Shown piece after piece: positions 33,020-41,830 of a DNA stretch of 64,000 bases. Source of the stretch: Arthrobacter sp. efr-133-TYG-118 (GTDB taxonomy: Bacteria > Actinomycetota > Actinomycetes > Actinomycetales > Micrococcaceae); assembly GCF_030209755.1 (NCBI RefSeq), contig NZ_JARVRH010000043.1:1-64000 (forward strand). Reading direction: 5' to 3'. A program made the translations under genes and the position numbers. Position 1 is the first letter of the stretch. Each line of letters begins with the position of its first letter. A model generated the notes under the pieces. That model ran no database searches. It saw only the letters and a list, made by a program, of their open reading frames with translations, and was not told where the DNA came from.

Positions 33020-35626
33020 TTATTGCCAGGCCGACTTCATCTGCTTGACGTCCAGAGAAGTAAGAACAGCGTTTCCTCCGTTGGCGAAAGCTTCGATGCC
33101 TTGGCTGGATGGGTCCGGGAAGATCTGGTCTGTCAGGACGATTTTCCCGTCGTCGGCGAAGACTTCGACCGAGGACCAGTCAACCAGGATCCGGAGTTTG
33201 ACTGTTCCTCCGCTTGTCGTGAGCGGCGCGGTCTGGACTCCGGGAAAGCTGGGGTTGAATCCCACGGCGCCGGACTTGGTCCGGTCGATGTAGACCTGTC
33301 CGGATTTGTTGTCATAGCCGATGAGTGTTTCCTGGCCGGACCCGGTGCGGACTTTCAGTCCGTAGGAGCTTGCAGTACCGGCAGTGAAGGACGCCGAGAT
33401 GTCGAGCGCCTTCCCTGTGGCCGGCAGGACGGTGCTTCCGGCAGGGACGGACATGTTCTCCTTGTGGACGGACGGCCCCGTAGTGAGCTGGTTGAGCTGC
33501 TTGACCGGTGTCTGCATCAGGCGGGGTGCGCCGTCGACGGTTTGGAGGGACAGCTCCCGCGGGACGGTCATGGCGCTGCGCCATGGTGAGGTGGGAATGG
33601 ATCCTCCATAGTCCCAGTTGTTCATCCAGCCGATCATGATCCGCTTGCCGCCAGGGGCGTCATTGAAGGTGACACCGGCGTAGTTGTCCTTGCCGTAGTC
33701 GACCCAGTGAGCGCGTTGGACTGCGGATTGTGCCGCTGTGTCTGAGAGGGTGAAGTCGTCGGCCAGGATGTGTCCCCAGCCGCCGGTGTTGTGGTCGACG
33801 ACCTGGATCTGCGCCTGCTTGCCGATCAGGTCGCTCAGGTCCCACGACGCCCAGTCCAGGTTCTCGCTGTTTGCGCCCGTGGCGGAGCGCACCACCTTGC
33901 CGTCGACGACGAGATTAACGGAGGTCTGCGTGTCCCAGGACTTGGCCTGGGCGTTGGCGAAGACGATGTCGCCCACCATGAGGTGGCCCCATCCGCCGGT
34001 GGACCCGTCGTTCTGGTCCACGACCTGGATCTGCGCCTGCTGGCCTTGGTACTTGCTCACGTCCCAGTTCGTCCACGTCAGGTCAGGGCTGTTGGGGCCG
34101 GTGGTGGTCGCGACGACCTGTCCGCCGATGATCAGGTTGACCGCGGTCGCGTTCGCCTGGCCCCAGGGGTGGTTCCCGCCAGCGACTTGCAGGTCGATGT
34201 ACGGGCTGTTGACCGTGAAGGTCGGCGAGGTGATGGTGCCCGTGCCGGGATCTCCGGCGGGCGCATAGGTGTCCAGCACCTTGGGGCCGAGCTGGTTGGG
34301 CAGGCTCTCTGTCGAGGGCCCGGAGCTGGCGAAGGAACCGGTGGCGGTCCAGCCGGCACCGTAGGTGGTCCCGGAGAAGTCGTTGAACACCTGACCGGCC
34401 GGCAGGGTGCCGAACGGGACGGTGTCGGCGGCGTAGGGGTGGTTGCCGCCGCCGACGAGGAAGTTCAGGTGGGATTTGTTGACGGTGAAGGTCTCGGAAC
34501 TGAGTGTGCCGGTGGGGCCGTCACCGCCGTTGAAGCTGTTGGCGAAGCCGGTTCCTTCAAAGCCTGTAACGCTGGACTGGCCCGGCAGGCTTCCTGTGGC
34601 CGGGGCAGTGCCGAAGGCGGTCCCGGTGGTTTGCCAGCCATCGTAAGTACCGTTATCGAAGTTTCCCAGAGATGTCCCGGCCGGGGGGACGTAGGGTTTG
34701 TCATCCGAGGTGAACTTGGTGCCGTCGAAGCTTCCGGTGAAATATTGGACGCCCGAACCTCCTGCGATCCCGCCCGGGTTGAGGTTGACCGTCAGTACCC
34801 ACTTCTGTTTGCCGGGGTTGGCGGGATCCGGCAGGGGGAACAGGTCAGGACATTCCCAGGCACCGCCCGTGGCACCTGCAGGACCGAAATCACTCAGATG
34901 CTTCCACGTTTTCAGGTCAGGAGAACTGTAGAAAGACACCTTGTGCTGGTCGGACAACGCGGCCGACATCAGCCACTCGTGTCCGGCCTCGTACCAGAAG
35001 ACTTTCGGGTCCCTGAAGTTGTTTGACCCGATGTCCAGCACTGGGTTCCCGGAATATTTGGTGAAGGTCCGGCCTTTGTCCGTGCTGTAGGCGAGTGCTT
35101 GGGACTGCTTCCCGGTAGCCTTGTCGGCGGCGGTATAGATTGCCACCATGGCGGGGTTGCCCGGCTGGCCAAAGCCCGTCGTGTTGTCTTTATCGATGAC
35201 AGCACTGCCCGAGAAGATCATGTTTTTGTCGTCCTGCGGAATGGCGAGCGGGAGCTGCGTCCAGTGCACCAGGTCCGTGCTGACGGCGTGGCCCCAGGAC
35301 ATATTGCCCCAGGTGTCCCCCGAGGGGTTGTACTGGAAGAACATGTGGTATTCGCCTTGGTAGTAGACCATGCCGTTCGGGTCGTTCATCCAGTTCGTTG
35401 CCGGGCTGAAGTGGAACTGGGGCCGGTATGTCTCGGAGTAGGGCGAGGAAGTTCCGACCGCGCCGGAAGCCGTCGAGGCCGCCCCGGAGGTGTCCGCGGC
35501 CAGAGCCGGGCCGGACAGCGGAAGGGCGCTGCCAGCGGCCATGGCGGCGGCGAGGATCAGGGCGTTGAGACGTTTTTTTGATTTTGGTCCGGGTGTCAGA
35601 CCGGGACCGGAATGTGTGCGGCGCAC
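33020..35626 (-). CDS. Secreted multi-module GH32 levanase/inulinase
   Basis: 868 residues with a GTG start after GAAAGGTG. A signal peptide (LNALILAAAMAAGSALPLSG) ends near ALA-A at 43. The five-bladed propeller starts at NWMNDPNG (nucleophile Asp82); RDPKVF (205-207) and AWECPDLF (acid/base Glu258) follow. Between about 312 and 635 an inserted region holds repeated carbohydrate-binding-like modules: GGGNHP (393) and AGGNHP (482), and QAQIQVVD twice. The propeller then resumes (GKRIMIGWMNNWDYGG) and a GH32 C-terminal sandwich (SSVEVFADDGK) follows. It hydrolyses fructans outside the cell. Confidence 0.9.
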   Translation of the reverse strand: MRRTHSGPGLTPGPKSKKRLNALILAAAMAAGSALPLSGPALAADTSGAASTASGAVGTSSPYSETYRPQFHFSPATNWMNDPNGMVYYQGEYHMFFQYNPSGDTWGNMSWGHAVSTDLVHWTQLPLAIPQDDKNMIFSGSAVIDKDNTTGFGQPGNPAMVAIYTAADKATGKQSQALAYSTDKGRTFTKYSGNPVLDIGSNNFRDPKVFWYEAGHEWLMSAALSDQHKVSFYSSPDLKTWKHLSDFGPAGATGGAWECPDLFPLPDPANPGKQKWVLTVNLNPGGIAGGSGVQYFTGSFDGTKFTSDDKPYVPPAGTSLGNFDNGTYDGWQTTGTAFGTAPATGSLPGQSSVTGFEGTGFANSFNGGDGPTGTLSSETFTVNKSHLNFLVGGGNHPYAADTVPFGTLPAGQVFNDFSGTTYGAGWTATGSFASSGPSTESLPNQLGPKVLDTYAPAGDPGTGTITSPTFTVNSPYIDLQVAGGNHPWGQANATAVNLIIGGQVVATTTGPNSPDLTWTNWDVSKYQGQQAQIQVVDQNDGSTGGWGHLMVGDIVFANAQAKSWDTQTSVNLVVDGKVVRSATGANSENLDWASWDLSDLIGKQAQIQVVDHNTGGWGHILADDFTLSDTAAQSAVQRAHWVDYGKDNYAGVTFNDAPGGKRIMIGWMNNWDYGGSIPTSPWRSAMTVPRELSLQTVDGAPRLMQTPVKQLNQLTTGPSVHKENMSVPAGSTVLPATGKALDISASFTAGTASSYGLKVRTGSGQETLIGYDNKSGQVYIDRTKSGAVGFNPSFPGVQTAPLTTSGGTVKLRILVDWSSVEVFADDGKIVLTDQIFPDPSSQGIEAFANGGNAVLTSLDVKQMKSAWQ

Positions 35627-35742
35627 GTATTCACCTTTCGTGTCGACAATGACAGGCAGGTAATGCCGGTTGTCGCTCGGCTGGTTGTGTGGGGGCCTTG
35701 ATCGACTCAAATGCTGCACTTGCGTCAGATCCACCGAACGAA

Positions 35743-35754
35743 GACAACGTTGTC
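35743..35754. promoter_or_regulatory. LacI-type operator upstream of the levanase gene
   Basis: GACAACGTTGTC is a perfect 12-bp palindrome of the classical LacI-family form, 117 bases before the levanase start. Variants occur upstream of the fructose-type importer and its lacI gene, linking extracellular hydrolysis and uptake in one regulon. Confidence 0.65.
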
Positions 35755-35876
35755 AAAAAGGGAACCTACGGCTTGTCCACCGGACAAGTCAACAGTCAAA
35801 TCCTCCGACGCCCGGCCTGGCTCAAGTGGTCGTGAACCAACTGTCCGCATGCCGGTGGAAGCCGTTGACAGCCACG

Positions 35877-35927
35877 AGGTAACGCGTGTAACCTCAATCA
35901 CGCCGTTGAAGGTAACCCGCGTTACTT
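35877..35927. promoter_or_regulatory. Paired operators upstream of the second lacI gene
   Basis: GTAACGCGTGTAAC (35879-35892) and GTAACCCGCGTTAC (35912-35925) are similar palindromes whose centres are 33 bp apart, about three helical turns, so cooperative binding on one DNA face is possible. They lie about 80-125 bases before the lacI start. Their sequence differs from the GACAACGTTGTC type, so the two LacI proteins probably read different sites. Confidence 0.55.
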
Positions 35928-36003
35928 GCCAACGATTGCGATACGACCTCAGACCGAACCCTTGGTACTGCGCGCAGGATCAACGAAGACACCGGAGCAT
36001 TCA

Positions 36004-37074
36004 ATGGCGAAACCCACGACCCCCCAGAAAGCCGCGGCTGTGCGGCAGCGGGGTGTCACCATGAGTGATGTCGCCAGGCACGCCGGTGTCTCCCGGACGG
36101 CGGTCTCGTTCGTGCTGAGCAACCGAGAAAACGCCAGCATTTCTGAGGAAACACGCATCCGCATCAACGACGCCGTTCAGGCATTGGGTTACCGCCCGAA
36201 TGCCGGAGCGCGCGCACTGGCTTCCCAGCGCAGTGATTGGTACGGACTCGTCACCGAGATCGTGACGGCCCCGTTTGCGGTGGACATCATCAAGGGCGCC
36301 CAGGATCAAGCCTGGCTTGACCACCGGTTCCTGCTCATCGCGCCTTCGGACCAGGCCGATGCCGTGGGACCCAACCAAGGGCTGGAAGATGCAGCAACGG
36401 AAAAGCTGCTGGAACAACGAGTGGAAGGACTTTTGTACGCGGCAACATACCACCGCGGCGTGCATGTTCCGGAAAGCGCCCACGAGGTTCCCACCGTCCT
36501 GATCAATTGTTTCGATGCGGACGGGAAGCTGCCCTCGATCGTCCCGGACGAGCGCGCGGGCGGCAGGGTCGCCGTCGAACGTTTGCTCCGGGCCGGCCAC
36601 AGCAGGATCGGAGTCATCAACCTGGACCCGCACATTCCCGCGGCCGTCGGACGGTTGAAGGGTGCCCGTGAAGCACTCGCCGGCGCCGGGCTCGAACTGG
36701 ATCCGGAGCTGGTGGTGTCCGGGCATGCGACGGCGGATGGAGGCTACGAGGCGGCCTGCCAAATTCTGGACCGCTATCCGAAAGATCAAAGGCCAACCGC
36801 CCTGTTCTGCCTCAATGACCGCATGGCGATGGGCGCTTATGACGCCATCAAGGAACGGGGACTGACCATCCCCGGCGACATCGCCGTGATCGGCTTCGAC
36901 AACCAGGAACTGATTGCGGCCTACCTCAGGCCAAAGCTGACCACGGTTGCGTTGCCCTTCGAAAAAATGGGCGCTCTGGGAGTCCAGACGCTCGCAGCTC
37001 TCACAGCAGGACAGCCGATCACTGCCGACCAGCAATTGGTCGACTGTCCGCTGCTAGAACGCTCTTCGGTCTGA
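36004..37074 (+). CDS. LacI-family transcriptional regulator of the oligosaccharide operon
   Basis: 356 residues from MAKPTTPQKAAAVRQ, with GGAG seven bases upstream. The helix-turn-helix reads TMSDVARHAGVSRTAVSFVL. The effector domain includes PTVLINCFDADGKLPSIVPD and AVIGFDNQELIAAYL. It lies directly before the peptide-type ABC/GH32 operon in the same orientation and after a pair of palindromic sites. Local repressor of that operon is the best inference; the inducer is probably a fructo-oligosaccharide. Confidence 0.85.
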   Translation: MAKPTTPQKAAAVRQRGVTMSDVARHAGVSRTAVSFVLSNRENASISEETRIRINDAVQALGYRPNAGARALASQRSDWYGLVTEIVTAPFAVDIIKGAQDQAWLDHRFLLIAPSDQADAVGPNQGLEDAATEKLLEQRVEGLLYAATYHRGVHVPESAHEVPTVLINCFDADGKLPSIVPDERAGGRVAVERLLRAGHSRIGVINLDPHIPAAVGRLKGAREALAGAGLELDPELVVSGHATADGGYEAACQILDRYPKDQRPTALFCLNDRMAMGAYDAIKERGLTIPGDIAVIGFDNQELIAAYLRPKLTTVALPFEKMGALGVQTLAALTAGQPITADQQLVDCPLLERSSV

Positions 37075-37152
37075 CCGTGAAATCAATGTCGAAGAGCAAA
37101 CCCTTACCCACCACTTCACCTTGCTGATGAAGATAGGAAAGAGATACCCATC

Positions 37153-38829
37153 ATGACACAACCCCGATTCTTGAGGTCTGCCCGCATTGCAGCGGCCGGA
37201 CTGGCTGTGGGTGCAATGCTGCTGACCGGCTGCGCTGCCACCGTCAACAAGTCCGCCGGCACCGACGCCGGAGCCAACGCGAACGCCTTCCTGACCATCC
37301 CGCGCGAGGACATGAGCACCTTCGACCGTAACTTCAACCCCTTCGCCCCCACTGTGAACCCCATGGTCCAGCAGGCCATCTACGAACCCCTGATGGTCTT
37401 CAACCCGGCCAAAGGCAACACGGTCCCCTGGCTGGGCGCCTCCTGGGACGCTGCCAAGGACGGCAAATCCGTCACCTTCACCCTGCGTGACGGCGTGAAG
37501 TGGTCCGACGGGCAGCCTTTCGTCGCCGATGACGTGGCCTACACCTTCCAGCTGCAGAAGAAGCTCAAGGGCGGCTTCGAGTACCTGGATTCCGTCACTC
37601 CGTCGGGCACCGACAAGGTGACATTCACCTTCAACAAGCCCTGGTCCCCCGCGCTCTATGAGATCGGGCAGCTCCCCATCCTCCCCAAGCACATCTGGTC
37701 ATCCATCGCCGATCCCGCGAAGGACACCAACGCCAACCCCGTAGGAACCGGCCCCTACACCCAGGTGGACAGCTTTCAGTCCCAGTCCTTCGTGCTGAAG
37801 AAGAACCCGAACTACTGGCAGCCTGACAAGCAGAAGATCGCCGGCATCAAAATGCTGGCAATGTCCGGAAACGATGCCGCCAACCTGGCCAGCGTCAACG
37901 GCGATGTGGACTGGTCCACCCAGTTCATCCCGAACATCGAGAAGACCTTCATCGCCAAGGACAAGGACCACCGCCACTTCTGGTTCCCGCCCACGGGCGC
38001 CATGATCAACTGGCAGTTGAACACCAGCAAAGCGCCGTTCAACGACGCGACGGTCCGCAAGGCCCTGAGCATGGCGGTTGACCGTGACCAGGTCACCAAG
38101 ATCGGCATGAGCGGATACGCCACCCCGGCCGACTGCACAGGCCTCTCCGGCAACTACGCGAGCTGGAAGAACGCCGATGTGGCGAACAACTGCACCTGGA
38201 CCAAGATGAACGTCGACGAAGCAAACAAGATGCTCGACGCAGCCGGTTACCCCAAGGGCGCGGACGGCAAACGCACCCTCAAGGACGGCAAGCCTTTCGA
38301 GTTCAAGATCTCCGTGGGCGCCAGCTCCTCCGACTGGCTCTCCGTGGCCAACGTGATCGCCCAGAACCTCCAGGCCATCGGCGTGACCGCCAAGGTGGAC
38401 TCCCCTGACTGGGCCTCCGTCGTCTCCGGCTACGAGCAGGGAACGTTCGACACCGGCATCGTCTGGAGCGCGAACGACCCCAGCCCGTTCAAGTACTTCA
38501 GCTCCACCATGGGCACCTCCACCGTCAAGCCGGTGGGCGCCAAGGCCACCGAGAACTACCACCGTTTCGGCGATCCAAAGGCCGATGATCTCCTGCAGCA
38601 GTTCGCTGCTGCTGGCGACGAAGCCGCACAGAAGCAGATCGCGAGCCAGCTTCAGGCGGAATACAACGCGGTGGCCCCGACGGTTCCACTGTTCTCCGGC
38701 CCCGAATGGGGCGACTACACGGACGTTCACTTCACGGGATGGCCCACTCAAGACAACCCCTACGCAACGCTCTCTGACCGCTCCCCCACCACGGTCCTGG
38801 TCCTGACCACTCTGGAACCACGCAAGTAG
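37153..38829 (+). CDS. Peptide-type ABC importer substrate-binding lipoprotein (SBP_bac_5)
   Basis: 558 residues. The leader AGLAVGAMLLTGCAA ends in a lipobox. The mature part is an OppA/DppA-type binding protein (LRDGVKWSDGQPFVADDVAY, NPVGTGPYTQVDSF). Members of this family bind peptides or, in several bacteria, oligosaccharides. Its operon ends with a GH32 enzyme and lacks peptidases, so fructo-oligosaccharide binding is inferred. Confidence 0.88.
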   Translation: MTQPRFLRSARIAAAGLAVGAMLLTGCAATVNKSAGTDAGANANAFLTIPREDMSTFDRNFNPFAPTVNPMVQQAIYEPLMVFNPAKGNTVPWLGASWDAAKDGKSVTFTLRDGVKWSDGQPFVADDVAYTFQLQKKLKGGFEYLDSVTPSGTDKVTFTFNKPWSPALYEIGQLPILPKHIWSSIADPAKDTNANPVGTGPYTQVDSFQSQSFVLKKNPNYWQPDKQKIAGIKMLAMSGNDAANLASVNGDVDWSTQFIPNIEKTFIAKDKDHRHFWFPPTGAMINWQLNTSKAPFNDATVRKALSMAVDRDQVTKIGMSGYATPADCTGLSGNYASWKNADVANNCTWTKMNVDEANKMLDAAGYPKGADGKRTLKDGKPFEFKISVGASSSDWLSVANVIAQNLQAIGVTAKVDSPDWASVVSGYEQGTFDTGIVWSANDPSPFKYFSSTMGTSTVKPVGAKATENYHRFGDPKADDLLQQFAAAGDEAAQKQIASQLQAEYNAVAPTVPLFSGPEWGDYTDVHFTGWPTQDNPYATLSDRSPTTVLVLTTLEPRK

Positions 38830-38838
38830 CCGGCACCA

Positions 38839-38891
38839 GTTCCCGGCCGGTGGCTGCAGTTGCCACATTCCGGTTCCCACCGGCCGGGAAC
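38839..38891 (+). terminator. Intercistronic hairpin after the binding-protein gene
   Basis: GTTCCCGGCCGGTGG (38839-38853) pairs perfectly with the sequence at 38877-38891 across a 23-base loop, in the gap before the first permease. It likely stabilises binding-protein mRNA or reduces downstream transcription. Confidence 0.55.
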
Positions 38892-38956
38892 CTTCTCATC
38901 TTTCCCGCCCGGGACCACTGTCGTCCCGGACCCCGCCTTTCCCGAACGGAGCAACC

Positions 38957-39934
38957 GTGCGCTTCATCCTGCGCCGCCTGGGTTTCTACCTGATCGCCTT
39001 CTGGGCCTCCATCACCCTGAACTTCCTGCTCCCGCGCTTCATGCCGGGAGACCCCGTCTCACGCATGTTCGCCCGTACCCAGGGCAAGATGCAGCCCGAA
39101 CAGATCGAAGCCCTGCGCAAGATGCTCGGAGTGGATACGCGGCCGCTCTGGGAACAGTACGTCGACTACATGCACAACATCCTGACCGGCCAGATGGGTG
39201 TCTCCATCTCGCGTTTCCCCACCCCGGTCACCGAGGTCATCGCCAGCCAGATCGGCTGGACCCTTTTGCTGGGCGGAACCGCCCTGGTGTTCGCCGCCAT
39301 CATCGGCAATCTCCTCGGCATCCTGGCCGCCTGGCGACGCGGCGGCGCGATCGACTCCGCCCTGCCACCGCTCCTGATCTTCATTGGATCCTTCCCGTAC
39401 TTCTGGCTGGCCATGGGAGCCCTGTACCTGTTCGGCGTAGTGCTGGGCTGGTTTCCCATCCGCCACGCTTTCACGGATGGACTGGAGCCCGCCTTCACCT
39501 GGGAGTTCATCGGCGACGTCGGCGCGCACCTTGTGCTGCCGGCGCTGACGATCGTCCTGGTGTCCATCGGCGGCTGGATGCTGGGCATGCGGAACACCAT
39601 GATCGCCACGAACGCCGAGGACTACATCACCATGGCCGAGGCCAAGGGCCTCCGGCCGGGCCGCATCATGCTCCGCTACGCCGCCCGCAACGCGATGCTC
39701 CCGTCGGTCACGAGCTTCGGCATGAGCCTGGGCTTCGTGGTCGGTGGTGCAATGCTCACCGAGGTGGTGTTCGCGTATCCCGGCGTCGGCTACCAACTCC
39801 TTAACGCCGTCCAAGGCCTCGACTACCCGCTTATGCAGGGGCTGTTCCTGACCATCACCGCCGCCGTGCTGCTGGCGAACTTCCTGGTGGACATCCTCTA
39901 CGTCCGCCTCGACCCGCGTGTGCGCAGCAACTGA
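38957..39934 (+). CDS. Peptide-type ABC importer permease, DppB-like
   Basis: 325 residues. The N-terminus RFILRRLGFYLIAFWASITL leads into PRFMPGDPVSRMF, the DppB/OppB hallmark. The cytoplasmic coupling loop is AEAKGLRPGRIMLRYAARNA. About six membrane segments. It starts with GTG after the hairpin region. Confidence 0.9.
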   Translation: MRFILRRLGFYLIAFWASITLNFLLPRFMPGDPVSRMFARTQGKMQPEQIEALRKMLGVDTRPLWEQYVDYMHNILTGQMGVSISRFPTPVTEVIASQIGWTLLLGGTALVFAAIIGNLLGILAAWRRGGAIDSALPPLLIFIGSFPYFWLAMGALYLFGVVLGWFPIRHAFTDGLEPAFTWEFIGDVGAHLVLPALTIVLVSIGGWMLGMRNTMIATNAEDYITMAEAKGLRPGRIMLRYAARNAMLPSVTSFGMSLGFVVGGAMLTEVVFAYPGVGYQLLNAVQGLDYPLMQGLFLTITAAVLLANFLVDILYVRLDPRVRSN

Positions 39935-39944
39935 GGGACCCATC

Positions 39945-40871
39945 ATGACAACCGCAATTCTCAAGAAGCCCACTGAGCCCACAGCTGCCCGCAAGCCTAA
40001 CCGCAGTTTCGTCCACGGACTTATCACCAACAAGAAGGCCCTGGTGGGCATGATCGTGATGCTCGTGTTCATCGCGCTTGCGTTGCTGGCCCCCGTGCTG
40101 TTCCCCGGAGACCCATCGCGGATCACCGCGATGGCCTCGCTGGAACCGTCTCCCGAGCACTGGCTCGGCACCACGGCCAAAGGTCAGGACGTACTAGCCC
40201 TGACTGTCCATGGCTCCCGCAGTTCCCTGTTCGTCGGGTTGATTGTGGGCTTCGGATCCACCTTCATCGGCATTTTGGTGGGCCTGGCGTCGGCATACTT
40301 CGGCAAATTCATTGACGAAGCACTGTCCCTGGTGACCAACGTCTTCCTGCTCCTGCCCGGACTCCCGCTCCTTGTCATCCTGGCCGCCTTCCTTCCGCCC
40401 GGGCTGGGCACCGTGATCCTGGTGCTCGTGGTCACCGGCTGGGCCGGGTCGGCACGTGTATTGCGCTCCCAGGCGTTGTCCATCCGCTCAAAGGACTTCG
40501 TGGCCGCGGCCGTGGTGTCCGGCGAACGGGCGGGCCGGATCATGTTCCGGGAAATCCTCCCGAACATGGCATCGATCGTCATGGGAACCCTGCTCGGCTG
40601 CGTGATTTACGGTATCGGCGCCCAGGCAGGCCTGGAGTTCCTTGGCCTGGGTGACGTGAGCACCGTTTCCTGGGGGAACAACCTCTTCTGGGCCGGCAAC
40701 GAGGGCGCCCTCCTGACCGGCAGCTGGTGGGTCTTCGTTCCCTCGGGTGTCTGCATCGCGCTGGTCGCGTTCGCACTGGCGCTCATCAACTATGCCGTGG
40801 ACGAGGTCACTAATCCGCGGCTGCGGAAGATCAAAACCCCAAAGAATACCGAAAGGAGCGCCGCCAAGTGA
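39945..40871 (+). CDS. Peptide-type ABC importer permease, DppC-like
   Basis: 308 residues from MTTAILKKPTEPTAARK, ten bases after the previous stop; a reading nine codons longer overlaps that gene. It has the DppC N-terminal TM plus domain, HWLGTTAKGQDVLALTVHG, and the coupling region FVAAAVVSGERAGRIMFREI. Followed by the ATPase gene with a four-base overlap. Confidence 0.9.
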   Translation: MTTAILKKPTEPTAARKPNRSFVHGLITNKKALVGMIVMLVFIALALLAPVLFPGDPSRITAMASLEPSPEHWLGTTAKGQDVLALTVHGSRSSLFVGLIVGFGSTFIGILVGLASAYFGKFIDEALSLVTNVFLLLPGLPLLVILAAFLPPGLGTVILVLVVTGWAGSARVLRSQALSIRSKDFVAAAVVSGERAGRIMFREILPNMASIVMGTLLGCVIYGIGAQAGLEFLGLGDVSTVSWGNNLFWAGNEGALLTGSWWVFVPSGVCIALVAFALALINYAVDEVTNPRLRKIKTPKNTERSAAK

Positions 40872-41830
40872 CAGTCTCCCAAGTTTCCTTCGGCTCCCAT
40901 GAGCCCGTCCTGGACGTCAAGAACCTCAGCGTCAAGTACATCGGCGACACCCGCTCCACCACCGCCGTCGACCGTGTTTCCTTCAGCATCGGCACCGGTG
41001 AGGTGTTCGGGCTGGCGGGCGAGTCCGGCTGTGGAAAGTCCACCATCGCCAACTCGATCATGCGCCTCCTGAAGGATCCCGCGAAGATCGCCGGCGGCAG
41101 CATCTCCTTCGGCGGCAAGGATGTCCTGGCCATGAGCCCGGAGGAACTGCGGCGGTTCCGCTGGCAGGACGTCGCTATGGTCTTCCAATCGGCCATGAAC
41201 TCGCTCAACCCGGTGCTCACCATCGGCGAGCAGATCGTGGACATCTTCACCACACACGCCGGCCACTCCCGCAAGGAATCCCTCCGACGCGCGGGCCAGC
41301 TGCTGGAACTTGTCAGGATCGACCCCGCTCGACTCAAGTCCTACCCGCACCAGCTTTCGGGCGGCATGCGCCAGCGTGCGGTTATCGCGATGGCCGTAGC
41401 GCTCAAGCCGTCGCTGCTGATCCTCGACGAACCCACCACGGCCCTGGACGTGGTGGTCCAGCAAGAAATCATGGCCCAAATCAAGGAACTCCAACGCGAA
41501 CTGGGATTCTCCGTCCTCTTCATCACCCACGACATGTCCCTCATGGTGGAGCTCTCGCACCGCATGGCCGTGATGTACGGAGGCCGGATCGTGGAGACCG
41601 CGAAAGCCCAGGACGTCTACGCCAACCCCCGCCACCCCTACACTCAGGCCCTCATGGGTGCGTTCCCACCGCTCACCGGTCCGCGGGTTCCGCTGACCGG
41701 ACTGCCCGACGGCGTGAAGTTCCGGAACATCCCCGACCTCACCGAAGCAGCACCCGGCCATTTCGTGGCACCTGTCAGTGCCGACGCTTCAGCGGTTGAC
41801 ACCGCCATCATGGAAGGAGCCGCACGATGA
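40868..41830 (+). CDS. Peptide-type ABC importer ATPase, DppD/OppD-like
   Basis: 320 residues, GTG start overlapping the previous TGA (GTGA). Walker A GESGCGKSTIANS, signature QLSGGMRQRAVIAMA, Walker B LLILDEPTTALDV. The C-terminal oligopeptide-ABC extension (HPYTQALMGAFPPL) is present, but the Fe-S-like cysteine cluster typical of some OppD proteins is not seen. Confidence 0.9.
   Translation: MTVSQVSFGSHEPVLDVKNLSVKYIGDTRSTTAVDRVSFSIGTGEVFGLAGESGCGKSTIANSIMRLLKDPAKIAGGSISFGGKDVLAMSPEELRRFRWQDVAMVFQSAMNSLNPVLTIGEQIVDIFTTHAGHSRKESLRRAGQLLELVRIDPARLKSYPHQLSGGMRQRAVIAMAVALKPSLLILDEPTTALDVVVQQEIMAQIKELQRELGFSVLFITHDMSLMVELSHRMAVMYGGRIVETAKAQDVYANPRHPYTQALMGAFPPLTGPRVPLTGLPDGVKFRNIPDLTEAAPGHFVAPVSADASAVDTAIMEGAAR

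Noticed and set aside
37699..38880. Minus-strand open frame of 393 codons
   Set aside because: Antisense to the binding-protein gene and crosses its intercistronic hairpin.
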